From Bacillota bacterium (GTDB lineage Bacteria; Bacillota; UBA994), in contig WSXW01000014.1 in NCBI GenBank assembly GCA_009773495.1, positions 1,983 to 49,834 of the forward strand: a stretch of DNA of 47,852 nucleotides, read 5' to 3'. How positions within the stretch are numbered: position 1 is the first letter of the stretch; every line of letters begins with the position of its first letter. Positions 1 to 7,817 of this stretch are shown one piece after another. The position numbers and the translations under genes are program-made. Below the pieces are notes generated by a model that did not search any database, was not told where the DNA came from, and worked only from the letters and a program-made list of their open reading frames with translations.

Positions 1-82
1 TTTTCGATAATTTCTCTTCCAAAGTCATGCCAAACTATATAGCTCCCTCTACTGTGTAATCTAACTTTGAACATCGTTTTCG

Positions 83-177
83 CCACTTTTTTCGCCAAAC
101 TCTAGAACTTAAAATCTCCTTCTACTAGTCCTACGCAAATGAGAACACTGTTTTTTACCACCTTTTTTCGCAAAACT
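83..177. repeat. Pair of about 20-bp direct repeats near tRNA scar
   Basis: Two copies of a near-identical motif lie at 83-102 and 158-177. Both have the form CCAC followed by a T6 run and then TTCGCCAAACT or TTCGCAAAACT, in the same orientation and 75 bp apart. They sit 190-290 bp from the truncated tRNA-Leu. Closely spaced direct repeats beside an att core are the usual form of integrase arm-binding sites. That role is an inference from position; no integrase gene is visible in the window. Confidence 0.45.
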
Positions 178-369
178 ATTATCACCCTCGTATACGGCAT
201 ATTTGACACACATGACCAAGGATATCGCTCAATGCGTACCATTCTAAATAACACTTGACTGAGGGATACGGCTACTGTATTATCAAGATAATGGGAACTG
301 AATATCAAGTGGAGTTGTTTGAGGGATGTTGATGGTGCTGAACCTTGATATATCAATGGTTTTGCATTA

Positions 370-422
370 CTTAGGATCTAGCGCCTTACGGCGTGGGGGT
401 TCGACTCCCCCTTCTCGCACCA
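370..422 (+). tRNA. Truncated tRNA-Leu(UAG) 3' half; probable att site
   Basis: The sequence reads as the 3' part of a class II tRNA: anticodon loop CTTAGGA with TAG at 372-374, 3' anticodon stem TCTAG, variable-arm stem CGCC/GGCG, T arm GGGGG-TTCGACT-CCCCC, acceptor strand TTCTCGC, discriminator A419 and encoded CCA (420-422). The matching 5' half (acceptor GCGAGAA, D arm, CTAGA stem) is absent from positions 1-369, so this cannot be a functional tRNA by itself. The match begins at the anticodon loop. Many tyrosine integrases recombine there and leave a 3' fragment at the distal end of the element. A terminator follows at 443-490. Confidence 0.8.
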
Positions 423-442
423 TTTTAACATCACTAATGCCA

Positions 443-490
443 AAATAAAGCAGAAGAGTTTGCCCTTGGGCAAGCTCTTCTGCTTTATTT
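443..490. terminator. Bidirectional intrinsic terminator
   Basis: A very long stem runs from 443-465 to 468-490 (AAATAAAGCAGAAGAG paired with CTCTTCTGCTTTATTT, plus a GC-rich tip). It has A-rich and T-rich flanks on the two sides, so it can work in both directions. It would end the original tRNA-Leu transcript on the plus strand and the lipoprotein transcript on the minus strand. Confidence 0.8.
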
Positions 491-495
491 GTTCG

Positions 496-1356
496 CTACT
501 TTCCTTTTTTCCACTGTTCTTTTTGTTCTGCAAAAATTATGTCAAACTCCTCAAGCTTAACCCGACCACCAAATGTCCTGATCAATATGTCCATAGCATA
601 GTCATCTCTTTCAATGTACCAACTGCCGTCTGGGCTCTTTCGCAGGGTTAAGTCGTGAGGTTCGTGATCGTTGTAATAATCTGGCTTCTCGTTGGTACCG
701 ATCAGTAGGACTAGCCCCGAGTAAAGCCCGCGCACTTGTACTGCCTCACTGTCCTCATGTAGGAGAGAAACCTCTATATCGGGCGAGTACCAAGACATAC
801 CCCCAGCCCCTGAGGTAAAATGCACGATCAGATACTTTATCCTCAGAGTCTCATAAGCATGCGTGTAGGCTGATACAGGGCAGTCGGCGTTAAAGTACGG
901 CTCGATCAGTTCAGACCTTTCCTGCACAATGGCTTCCATCTGCGCCATCAAGTAGCTCTTGGCAAATAGCATAGGGTTGTGCAGAGCTTCGTCAGGTACT
1001 ACCGGAGTTGTCTTCGCAAAAATCGCTCTGATTGTTAACGGCTCTGACACAACGGCACTTGTTGTGGTGGAGTTTCCCGCCACAGACCCGTCCCATCGTT
1101 CAAATCTGTACCCTAGCGTTGGCTGAACTGTGAAGTTAACCTTGGTGCCTTTGATATATTCGGTCTCTATGGGATCCACGGTGACAGTTCCCCTGCCCTC
1201 GACCTCGAGCTTCACGGTAAATTTGGGCGCAGGATTATTACACCCCAGGAGCCCTAAAGTTACTGCTGCCAACATCAACAAGGTCACAGCTATCTTATTA
1301 GAAAACGCTACGTGGATTATATATACTCCTCCTGCCTCTTTGCTCATATAATGCAT
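496..1356 (-). CDS. Lipoprotein with divergent InlB-like beta-repeat
   Basis: This is a predicted exported lipoprotein of up to 286 residues. A hydrophobic segment ending in the lipobox LGLLGC puts the lipidated cysteine near residue 39. The next 70 residues (VEGRGTVTVDP ... GYRFERWDG ... IRAIFA) have the form of the divergent InlB/Listeria-Bacteroides beta repeat. The remaining 150 residues are an unrecognised domain. The start is unclear. A perfect AGGAGGAG lies inside the frame at 1326-1333 with only ATA or ATC codons 5-9 bases downstream, while the two upstream ATG codons (1356, 1347) have no ribosome site. A decayed copy of the C-terminal domain lies just upstream, at 1531-1795. The function is unknown; surface binding is a guess. 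Confidence 0.75.
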   Translation of the reverse strand: MHYMSKEAGGVYIIHVAFSNKIAVTLLMLAAVTLGLLGCNNPAPKFTVKLEVEGRGTVTVDPIETEYIKGTKVNFTVQPTLGYRFERWDGSVAGNSTTTSAVVSEPLTIRAIFAKTTPVVPDEALHNPMLFAKSYLMAQMEAIVQERSELIEPYFNADCPVSAYTHAYETLRIKYLIVHFTSGAGGMSWYSPDIEVSLLHEDSEAVQVRGLYSGLVLLIGTNEKPDYYNDHEPHDLTLRKSPDGSWYIERDDYAMDILIRTFGGRVKLEEFDIIFAEQKEQWKKGK

Positions 1357-1382
1357 ACAGTATCCATAGCTACAGTAATTTC

Positions 1383-1429
1383 AGGAAGTAAGTAAGAATG
1401 GCGGGATGCGCCATTCTTACTTACTTCCT
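1383..1429. repeat. Perfect 21-bp stem hairpin, 5-base loop
   Basis: Positions 1383-1403 pair without mismatch with 1409-1429 around a GGATG loop. Neither side is followed by a T run (TTGGATAC on plus, GAAATTAC on minus), so it is not a standard intrinsic terminator. It sits between the lipoprotein gene and its decayed copy. It could be a REP-like or miniature mobile element, or the scar of a small inverted duplication. Further copies would have to be sought in the rest of the genome. Confidence 0.85.
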
Positions 1430-1530
1430 TGGATACTAACTATGGCTTTCGGTGATAAGTTATATAAATATATACTAATGCGTTTTCGTTCATGTACAAG
1501 CTGGCCAGATGTTTGTGAAGCTGATTTTCG

Positions 1531-1795
1531 TTATGAGCACTGATGTAAAGGTCTGTCCAAGTACGAACGCCTACAGGGGCATTGTCGACTATTTTGGTAA
1601 TTATCATCGCGTGACCCCTCGTTATTATACAATTCTGGTTCTTCCTTGCTACCTTTCCATTGCACTAGCCCCGAGTAAAGCCCGCGCACTTGTACTGCCT
1701 TTCTGTCCTCATGTATAAGCGTAACCTCAATATCGGGCGAGTACCAAGTACCCCCAGCCTCTGAGGTAAAATGCACGATCAGATACTCTACCCTT
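1531..1795 (-). pseudogene. Decayed partial copy of the adjacent lipoprotein gene
   Basis: The minus-strand frame from 1776 carries TSEAGGTWYSPDIEV, HEDRKAVQVRGLYSGLVQW and ELYNNEG. These match TSGAGGMSWYSPDIEV, HEDSEAVQVRGLYSGLV and DYYNDHE in the C-terminal domain of the lipoprotein encoded at 496-1356. Nucleotide similarity starts abruptly near 1795, a few bases from the stop codon of the next gene. It fades into an out-of-frame tail below about 1600. There is no start codon, signal peptide or beta-repeat domain, so this is a 5'-truncated and frameshifted duplicate. The intact copy lies downstream of it on the same strand. Confidence 0.75.
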
Positions 1796-1798
1796 GCG

Positions 1799-2911
1799 TT
1801 AAATTAACACTAGGTTAGCTAATGGTAGCGCAATCTGCTCTCCATCATCAAGCTCTAGCAGAGCTACCTTGTACATCAGCTCACTAGGCGCAAGATGTAG
1901 ATCGTCAGGGAGCGCTACAATGCGGCCTGCCTTCCCAAAGTGCGGATTTCTTATAATACGAACGTTCGCTCCAACCTGTAACGCCGTTGTTCCTGCCTGG
2001 CTTTCGTCTGGCGTATCAAGGTCGCTAGGAACGATGATCTCCGGGTGGATTACTCCAGAGCGAATATGAGTGGTGCCGTTAATAGAGGCGGTGTTGCCCT
2101 GCAGCGAGCTTAGGAGTGAGAATGTTTTGTCGGACATGGCAATCTGACCTATGCCTTCAGTGATAATTACGCTCAGGCTAATATTCTCCTGCCCAGTTAT
2201 AGTTAAGCCAATATCGAACCCCAGGAAATCTCCCAGTTCTATATCATTAATTCCACCAGTTATGATCCCGACTACTCCGAGGCGCTGAGCTTTCTGTAAG
2301 GCACCCAGAGTCACTAAGGAGCCGCCTACGATGATTTTGCCTGTCATATCAGCGGTGATCCTATCGCTGTCTAATACCTCTGCTGGGGAGCCCACAGCAA
2401 CGTGCAACAGGCCATGGCGTTCACCACCTACACCCATGATACCTTGCACGAAGGCTGCGGTGGTTTCTATGACAGCCCCTTCATGAGGAATTAGTTCAGC
2501 TACCCGCCCATGGATATGGGCGTAGGTCCAAAATGGGGCCGGATGGCTACGCAAAACGACTACACCGGTGTGGGGGGAGAGAGATTCAATAGTGCCGTCA
2601 ATAGGCGAAGGCACAATCTGTTGCCCTAGGCCAAAAAAGGTTTTAATTGAGGCTAGTGCTTCACCTTTTTTAACTGTGTCCCCTACTCGTTTGATAATGA
2701 CCGGTTCGACTTGGTGGGCCTCCAAAGCTAATTTGTTGGCAATATTCACAGGAACAGAATACCCAGGGACCTCCCCGTAAGCAATTTGTGTCTCAGGAGA
2801 GACAGTGTCACCCACTTTAACAAGTACGTCACCAGGCAGGGGCAATCTTCGTACCTTCCGGACAAGACAGTTAGGTGTGATACTTAAGCCTAACATATTG
2901 GTATTGTTCAT
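1799..2911 (-). CDS. Barrel-sandwich/KOW-containing protein, partner of MutL-like ATPase
   Basis: This 370-residue soluble protein has no assigned function. The N-terminal third has two stretches typical of lipoyl/RnfC-type barrel-sandwich folds: PGDVLVKVGDTV near residue 27 and VGDTVKKGEALASI near 76, the second followed by SPIDGTIESLS. The middle contains glycine-rich segments (GVVGIITGGINDIELGDFLG). Near residue 315 a KOW-like motif, GANVRIIRNPHFGKAGRIVAL, is followed by a short beta-rich tail. Its start overlaps the upstream MutL-like gene by four bases (ATGA), so the two are probably made together. No lipoylation-type DKA/DKV lysine motif is obvious, so it may act as a scaffold rather than a carrier. 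Confidence 0.75.
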   Translation of the reverse strand: MNNTNMLGLSITPNCLVRKVRRLPLPGDVLVKVGDTVSPETQIAYGEVPGYSVPVNIANKLALEAHQVEPVIIKRVGDTVKKGEALASIKTFFGLGQQIVPSPIDGTIESLSPHTGVVVLRSHPAPFWTYAHIHGRVAELIPHEGAVIETTAAFVQGIMGVGGERHGLLHVAVGSPAEVLDSDRITADMTGKIIVGGSLVTLGALQKAQRLGVVGIITGGINDIELGDFLGFDIGLTITGQENISLSVIITEGIGQIAMSDKTFSLLSSLQGNTASINGTTHIRSGVIHPEIIVPSDLDTPDESQAGTTALQVGANVRIIRNPHFGKAGRIVALPDDLHLAPSELMYKVALLELDDGEQIALPLANLVLI

Positions 2912-4659
2912 TGTCTGTCGCTCTCTTTGGAGAGTGGGTAGGCATTTAGCGCCTCATACCAAGTATGAACGTCGTTATGGTTTAGGTTCCCACGGGTGTC
3001 GACTACTATGCCACACAGGCCGCTGACCAGTTCTGTGGTTAAACTTCGACCGGGGCCTTTGCCGACATTAAAGTGTTTGCTAGGTTTGATTGTGGCTCGG
3101 TAAATCCCCTGAGGTATGTCAAGACGAGTAAGGGAACCCACCGAGATGGCAAACTGCTCAGTACCTTTCTCCGTGTGTAGTGCTATTTCTACACATGGTT
3201 CGCCGCTCTCGCCATCTCCAACCGGTGCAATGGCGCTGCCTAGGTAAGCCAGGCACTCGTTGTAGAATACTTCGCCGGCTGCCTCCCTGTTAAGCGTTGA
3301 TAACATGCCTAGGTGGGAAGCGGTAGAGTACTGATCAATGGCCAGAGTTGTCACGCCTTCGGGCCTGATGGCATCGAGTAGTATTAGCAGGGCCTGGTCA
3401 TAACGTGGCGCCTGCGCAAATATAGCACCTAACCCGATGAGCAAGTCTAAATCCATAAGACTAGCTAGCGAGTCGCTAGATAGAGACTGATCGAATATAT
3501 GACCAACATCCCTAGCTCTTCGCACACCACGCAAGCCCACGACAGAACCTTTATGCTGTTCAAATGCTAGGCGTACAACCTCTTTGGCCACTGCGTGTTC
3601 GAGCAGCAGTTCATTAAGCTCATACGCCACTGTGGTTTGGCGAAGCATCTTGTTGCGCAGTCTGTTGCGCATCTCCCCCTCTTCCATAGAAAAAGGCAAC
3701 CACCTTGCTATTTTCTTATATCCTGCTTCTTTCAAGGAGTTGCTGATTGATGTTCCCAAGCCGAGATCCCCGCTTACTGTGCGAATAAGCTTACTCTTAA
3801 AGACCGAGTAAACATCGGTCGTAGCATCTCCTATGTTAATACCTAACACTGTCTGTTTAAACCGTTCGGCGATGTCTTCAATTACATATCCGATAGCACC
3901 CTGTGTTGGCAGTATGGGTGCGGAGGTTAAGGCGGCAAGTTTTTCATAGCCCGGCGCATGGGCCACTACATGCTCCAAAAAACGCCTGTGGATTTCGCGC
4001 CCAGCAGGCTCCAACACCTCTACTTCTAGCACAGGTCGTACATTGTCCACGAAGAAAAGGCAAGCCCTATTTTCAAGAATCTTACTAACCTGTTCTCTGG
4101 CTGCGATATTACCGGCGAAAATCACCGGAAGGTCAGGACGTAGCTTTGCAGATGCTATCTGTTCGGTGAGTTCTAGTACATTGTCTATATTGCCGTCGTC
4201 GATGCCACCCGAAAGCAGTACTGCGTCGGGGCGTAGCTCTCGCATGCGTTGCACCTTTTGTGGGGCAATACGCCCGTCGTCGATAGCGATTACATCCATA
4301 ACCATGGCGCCAGCTCCTAGCGCGGCGCGTTCGGCACTCTCAGCAGTCATAATGCGGACTAACCCGGCAACCATCATTTGCAGACCACCGCCGACTGAGC
4401 TCGTGCACAGAAACGCATCTACTCCCTGAAGTCCACCCTGCTTATCTATAAAGGTTTTACCGGTAGACTCTTCGATGTGCCGGATGGCGTTAAATAAGCC
4501 AACAGTAACGTCTTCGTAGGGAGGCTCGGTAGTGGTCGGCGCTTCTCCACGTCCCATAAGGCTATAGGTATCGGCATGCTCTTCGATAAGAATTACGCTG
4601 GTACCAGTGGTACCGCAGTCCGCAATTAAAAACGACTGGTATAGGTTGGAACTTTGCAT
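2908..4659 (-). CDS. MutL/GlmL family ASKHA ATPase
   Basis: This 583-residue protein belongs to the MutL (GlmL) family, named for the reading frame between the glutamate mutase subunit genes; it is not the mismatch-repair MutL. ATPase motifs are visible: phosphate-1 loop IADCGTTGTSVIL at residues 12-24 and phosphate-2 loop GINIGDATTDVYS near 273-285. The family-typical SSVGGGLQMMVAGLV, TAESAERAALGAGA and DAVLLSGGIDDGN segments lie in between. Relatives are usually linked with adenosylcobalamin-dependent glutamate mutase, but no mutase S or E subunit gene is in this window. At 583 residues it is longer than the usual roughly 450-480 and carries a C-terminal extension of 100 or more residues. 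It is translationally coupled to the downstream KOW-type gene. Confidence 0.85.
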   Translation of the reverse strand: MQSSNLYQSFLIADCGTTGTSVILIEEHADTYSLMGRGEAPTTTEPPYEDVTVGLFNAIRHIEESTGKTFIDKQGGLQGVDAFLCTSSVGGGLQMMVAGLVRIMTAESAERAALGAGAMVMDVIAIDDGRIAPQKVQRMRELRPDAVLLSGGIDDGNIDNVLELTEQIASAKLRPDLPVIFAGNIAAREQVSKILENRACLFFVDNVRPVLEVEVLEPAGREIHRRFLEHVVAHAPGYEKLAALTSAPILPTQGAIGYVIEDIAERFKQTVLGINIGDATTDVYSVFKSKLIRTVSGDLGLGTSISNSLKEAGYKKIARWLPFSMEEGEMRNRLRNKMLRQTTVAYELNELLLEHAVAKEVVRLAFEQHKGSVVGLRGVRRARDVGHIFDQSLSSDSLASLMDLDLLIGLGAIFAQAPRYDQALLILLDAIRPEGVTTLAIDQYSTASHLGMLSTLNREAAGEVFYNECLAYLGSAIAPVGDGESGEPCVEIALHTEKGTEQFAISVGSLTRLDIPQGIYRATIKPSKHFNVGKGPGRSLTTELVSGLCGIVVDTRGNLNHNDVHTWYEALNAYPLSKESDRQ

Positions 4660-4756
4660 CTCCTACTCCCCCTCTAAGCATTTATTTCCATGCCTACAAT
4701 AAGGATTCCTTCTAGTGTGGGAATAAGTACCCTAAATCGGGATTAAGGGATTAAAA

Positions 4757-5482
4757 TTAGATAAAGAGCAGCGTGCTAAGCAGTACGGAGGCTAGGTTGC
4801 CTACGCCATGCGCGATAATGCAGGGTGCCAGTGAGCCAGTTTTTTCGTAGAGTAGAGCAAAACCTACGCCAGCTAATGTTGCGAAAACTGTTAGGAATCC
4901 AAAGCCGTGCAGGATTCCAAAGAAAAGGCTTGAATAGATAATTGCGGGCTTCGCTCCGTAGCGTTTGCGCAATAAGGCATGTATGAGGCCACGGTAGATA
5001 ATCTCTTCAACAATAGGTGCGATAATCCCGATTTGCAAAGCGACAATGGCCCACTCTAGGTTGATGTGACCTATATCTGGTAAGGGATTGTTACCAGATA
5101 TATCTTCGAGGGGCATAAACATAGTGATGATAATCGTAACAACGATAGTTAAAACTGTGGGCAAAACTTTTATCGCTACTCCCCACACTACTCCAGTTTT
5201 AAAGTGGGCCTTAAAATCGCTCCATCTAAGTCCAAAGTACTCATAGCTAGGCCAGAAACAGAAGTGCCGATATGCCAACAGCACAATCAACATGGCCCCC
5301 CAGTCGGCTATCCTTAAACGTATGGGACTGTTCATTTTGTGGGGTACCGGCAGAAGGAGGAATACCAAAATATACAGGCCAAATAGCTTCAGAATATCTC
5401 TCAAGCCCCAATGGACCTCTCGTTGGTCTAGAGGGGAGCTACCCGTTAGGGAGAAATGCTGTAAAATGGCAGGCTTGATCAT
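4757..5482 (-). CDS. CPBP (CAAX/Abi) family intramembrane metalloprotease
   Basis: This 241-residue polytopic membrane protein has the signature motifs of the CPBP glutamic-type intramembrane protease family. EEIIYRGLIHALLRKR is near residue 157 (EExxxR), FFGILHGFGF near 187 (FxxxH), and a third motif, IIAHGVGN, near the C terminus. About six hydrophobic segments are visible. Bacterial members include bacteriocin-immunity and regulated-proteolysis proteins, and the substrate here cannot be inferred. It lies 15 bases after ndk and may be cotranscribed with it. An AAGGATTGGAGA sequence serves as ribosome site before the ATG. Confidence 0.9.
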   Translation of the reverse strand: MIKPAILQHFSLTGSSPLDQREVHWGLRDILKLFGLYILVFLLLPVPHKMNSPIRLRIADWGAMLIVLLAYRHFCFWPSYEYFGLRWSDFKAHFKTGVVWGVAIKVLPTVLTIVVTIIITMFMPLEDISGNNPLPDIGHINLEWAIVALQIGIIAPIVEEIIYRGLIHALLRKRYGAKPAIIYSSLFFGILHGFGFLTVFATLAGVGFALLYEKTGSLAPCIIAHGVGNLASVLLSTLLFI

Positions 5483-5497
5483 TCTCCAATCCTTCTC

Positions 5498-5953
5498 CTA
5501 ATCTTCTCTAAATATCCAGTCTAGGAGCGCAAGTTTGCTCGATATGAGCTCAGAATTGTTGAAATAGAGTCGTATTTCTTTCTCCGCAGCCTCAACAGAG
5601 TCGCTGGCGTGGACAATATTGCGCCCCTTAGTCAACCCTAAGTCCCCTCTGATGGTACCTGGCGCAGCCTCTGCAGGGTCGGTCTTGCCAAGAATACTCC
5701 GTAGTACTGTCACAGAGCGGTGCCCTTGCACACATAAGGCCACAATGGGTCCACTAGTTATGTACTCGACTAGTTTTGAGTAGAAGGGTTTGCTAACATG
5801 TTCGGCGTAATGCTGTGCAGCTAGCTCCGGGGATAATACAAGCATTTTTAGGCCCACAATTTGCAGGCCTTTGCGTTCTATACGGTTTATCACTTCACCA
5901 ATGAGATATCGTTGCACACCATCAGGCTTAATTAAGCATAGGGTTCTTTCCAT
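5498..5953 (-). CDS. ndk: Nucleoside diphosphate kinase
   Basis: NDK transfers the gamma phosphate of ATP to NDPs through a phosphohistidine. The protein begins [15 protein letters not shown] and carries the catalytic histidine in [12 protein letters not shown] near residue 115, with the expected GTIRGDLG before it. The 151-residue length is normal. The ATG at 5953 is chosen because AAAGGAGG lies 8 bases upstream; an in-frame extension to 5980 would have no ribosome site and would precede the conserved N terminus. It is followed closely by the CPBP protease gene. Confidence 0.96.
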   Translation of the reverse strand: MERTLCLIKPDGVQRYLIGEVINRIERKGLQIVGLKMLVLSPELAAQHYAEHVSKPFYSKLVEYITSGPIVALCVQGHRSVTVLRSILGKTDPAEAAPGTIRGDLGLTKGRNIVHASDSVEAAEKEIRLYFNNSELISSKLALLDWIFRED

Positions 5954-6001
5954 GGGGCGACCTCCTTTTAGAGTAATCACTAACGCAAAGAGCGGTCACG
6001 A

Positions 6002-6025
6002 GGAACAAGGAACTAAGAACTAGCA
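6002..6025. repeat. Degenerate GGAACTAA-type short tandem units
   Basis: Three imperfect units of about 8 bases (GGAACAA, GGAACTAA, GAACTAG) lie between ndk and the M42 peptidase terminator. A closely similar array (GAACTAG, GAACTGG, GAACTAA) occurs at 34860-34882, also intergenic. The function is unknown. Confidence 0.5.
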
Positions 6026-6057
6026 ACGCACACGATGTGCTATGAGCAATGTGCGCG

Positions 6058-6095
6058 AAGAGAAGCCCTCTGCACAGTAGCAGAAGGCTTCTCTT
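6058..6095 (-). terminator. Hairpin after the M42 peptidase gene
   Basis: AAGAGAAGCC at 6058-6067 pairs with GGCTTCTCTT at 6086-6095, and TCTGC/GCAGA extends the stem inside around an ACAGTA loop. It begins five bases past the minus-strand stop codon. The T tract that follows on the minus strand is poor, so termination is likely but not certain. Confidence 0.6.
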
Positions 6096-6099
6096 GGCG

Positions 6100-7170
6100 T
6101 TAGTCGTTGTTTAGCTCACGCACTGTCTTTTCGTCGAGGCGCTTGATGAGTTCAAGGACGAGCTTAACAGCATTATCATAATCATCGCGGTGAATGATGC
6201 CCGCGTGGCTATGGATATAGCGAGTGGGCACAGCAATACACAGGCTCGGCACACCGCGACCATGGACATGAATGCGGCCCGCGTCGGTGCCGCCTCCAGC
6301 CATATGGTCAAACTGCAAGGGTATACCTGCATCTTTGGCGGTATCTACTACAAAGTCTCTCAACTTAACGTGAGGAATCATCGACGCATCATAAAGGAGT
6401 ACGACTGGGCCCTTGCCAAGCTTTTCGTTGGCCTTCTCGGCACCTGGTGTATCACCAGCGATCCCAACCTCGAGTGCAAACCCGATATCGGGGTCTACGA
6501 CATGAGAGCTAGTTGTAGCGCCACGCAGGCCGACTTCTTCCTGTACGGTACCTACGCCATATACGGTGTTGGGATGATCAACGCCTTGTAGAGCTTTAAT
6601 GACTTCAATAAATAGGGCACAACCAAGACGATCGTCCCAAGCCTTGGCCATGAGGAACTTCTCATTCTTCAGGACTGTGAAGGGACTATCGGGGATTATC
6701 GGGTCTCCCGGGCGAATACCGAATACATCGGTAGCCTCAGTTTCATCAGCGGCACCAACGTCGATGAACATGGTGTCTTTTTCCACGACCTTGTTGCGTT
6801 CCTCGGGGGTGAGAATATGGGGTGGTTTACTGCCGATGATGCCGGTTACGTCACCCTTAGTGGTCTTAATAATCACGCGTTGGGCTAACATGACCTGACT
6901 CCACCAGCCACCTAGAGTTTGGAATTTAATAAAACCCTCTTTGGTTACCTTAGTGACCATAAAGCCAATCTCGTCCATATGGCCGGCGATCATAATGCGG
7001 GGCCTGTCAGATGTGCCAGACTTTTTGCAAATGATGCTACCGATGCGATCGGTGGTCATTTCTGCGTAGCCTTCCATGTAAGAACGGATCACCTTGCGCA
7101 CCTCGCTCTCGTAACCCGAGACCCCGGGTGCATCGGTTATCTCTTTGAGCAGTTTTGATGTTGCATCCAT
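6100..7170 (-). CDS. M42 family metallo-aminopeptidase
   Basis: This cytoplasmic di-metal aminopeptidase of the M42 (glutamyl aminopeptidase/FrvX/YsdC) family has 356 residues, the normal length. Metal ligands and catalytic positions are visible: [11 protein letters not shown] near 63-73, [13 protein letters not shown] near 175, the catalytic pair in [11 protein letters not shown] near 211, and a late histidine in HSHAGIIH. The family forms large tetrahedral dodecamers that trim peptides released by other proteases. The ATG has a clean AGGAGG eight bases upstream. It appears to be monocistronic, with a terminator behind it (6058-6095) and another (7300-7325) separating it from the upstream operon. 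Confidence 0.93.
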   Translation of the reverse strand: MDATSKLLKEITDAPGVSGYESEVRKVIRSYMEGYAEMTTDRIGSIICKKSGTSDRPRIMIAGHMDEIGFMVTKVTKEGFIKFQTLGGWWSQVMLAQRVIIKTTKGDVTGIIGSKPPHILTPEERNKVVEKDTMFIDVGAADETEATDVFGIRPGDPIIPDSPFTVLKNEKFLMAKAWDDRLGCALFIEVIKALQGVDHPNTVYGVGTVQEEVGLRGATTSSHVVDPDIGFALEVGIAGDTPGAEKANEKLGKGPVVLLYDASMIPHVKLRDFVVDTAKDAGIPLQFDHMAGGGTDAGRIHVHGRGVPSLCIAVPTRYIHSHAGIIHRDDYDNAVKLVLELIKRLDEKTVRELNND

Positions 7171-7299
7171 ACGTTGACCTCCTTAGTTGGGAAATTTTTT
7201 AGACAGTCGCTGAGGAGAAGAGGTGTGTCCCCTTTCCTTTATATTATTCCTTTACAGCCTATCTCCTGCCTAAGTTTATCTAAAACTACTCAGACGAAG

Positions 7300-7325
7300 A
7301 AAAAACCTTCCGGTTTAAGGAAGGC
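7300..7325 (-). terminator. Intrinsic terminator of SRPBCC-aminotransferase operon
   Basis: Read on the minus strand, CCTTCC and GGAAGG pair around TTAAACC and are followed by TTTTTT. It lies about 35 bases past the stop codon of the SRPBCC gene. Confidence 0.85.
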
Positions 7326-7359
7326 TTCGTAGAGGAGCTTGTCAGCCCCTCACAAATAT

Positions 7360-7803
7360 TTAGTATACGCTAGACTCACAAATCTTCTTAATGTCGGCCA
7401 GCATGCCTTCGCAGTTTTCGCGGAGTTTTTTTCTCAGGAGTGGGTTTAACAGCGGCGCAATCATCGGGATACCGAACTCAAATTCCGCCGTGAGCAGAAT
7501 ATGTACTCCGTCTGGTGTCTCGCTCAGCTGCCATTTGCCCTCAAACTTTTTTAGATCACCGCTCAATTGAGTATACTCGATGCGATATTGTTCAGGATAG
7601 AAAACATCGCGTTCACGCCAGGCGATCACCCGGCCATCAATATTAGTGACCCACTTGCTTATGGTAGTATTCTCGTGAAGCTCCTCTATCTCCACGCTGG
7701 TCAGATTTGGCATGAATTTTGGGTAGCTGGCCATGTCTGATACTATGTCCCAAATCCTCTTGATATCGCTCTTAACCAGTGTTGTTGCTTCAACGTGTGG
7801 CAT
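7360..7803 (-). CDS. SRPBCC (START-like, COQ10/aromatase type) protein
   Basis: This 147-residue protein has the pattern of the polyketide cyclase/COQ10 branch of the SRPBCC superfamily. It opens with a strand leading into DIKRIWDIVSDMASYPKFMPNL, followed by alternating beta strands (EYTQLSGDLKKFEGKW) and a long C-terminal helix. Such proteins bind small hydrophobic ligands in a deep cavity, and the ligand cannot be read from sequence. The ATG is preceded by GAGGAGG. It lies 14 bases after the class III aminotransferase gene, so the pair probably forms one transcript. Confidence 0.85.
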   Translation of the reverse strand: MPHVEATTLVKSDIKRIWDIVSDMASYPKFMPNLTSVEIEELHENTTISKWVTNIDGRVIAWRERDVFYPEQYRIEYTQLSGDLKKFEGKWQLSETPDGVHILLTAEFEFGIPMIAPLLNPLLRKKLRENCEGMLADIKKICESSVY

Positions 7804-7817
7804 TATATCTACCTCCT

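Noticed and set aside
102-356. 84-codon minus-strand open frame
   Set aside because: There is no ribosome site, its composition is unlike a protein domain, and it covers the direct repeats beside the tRNA scar.
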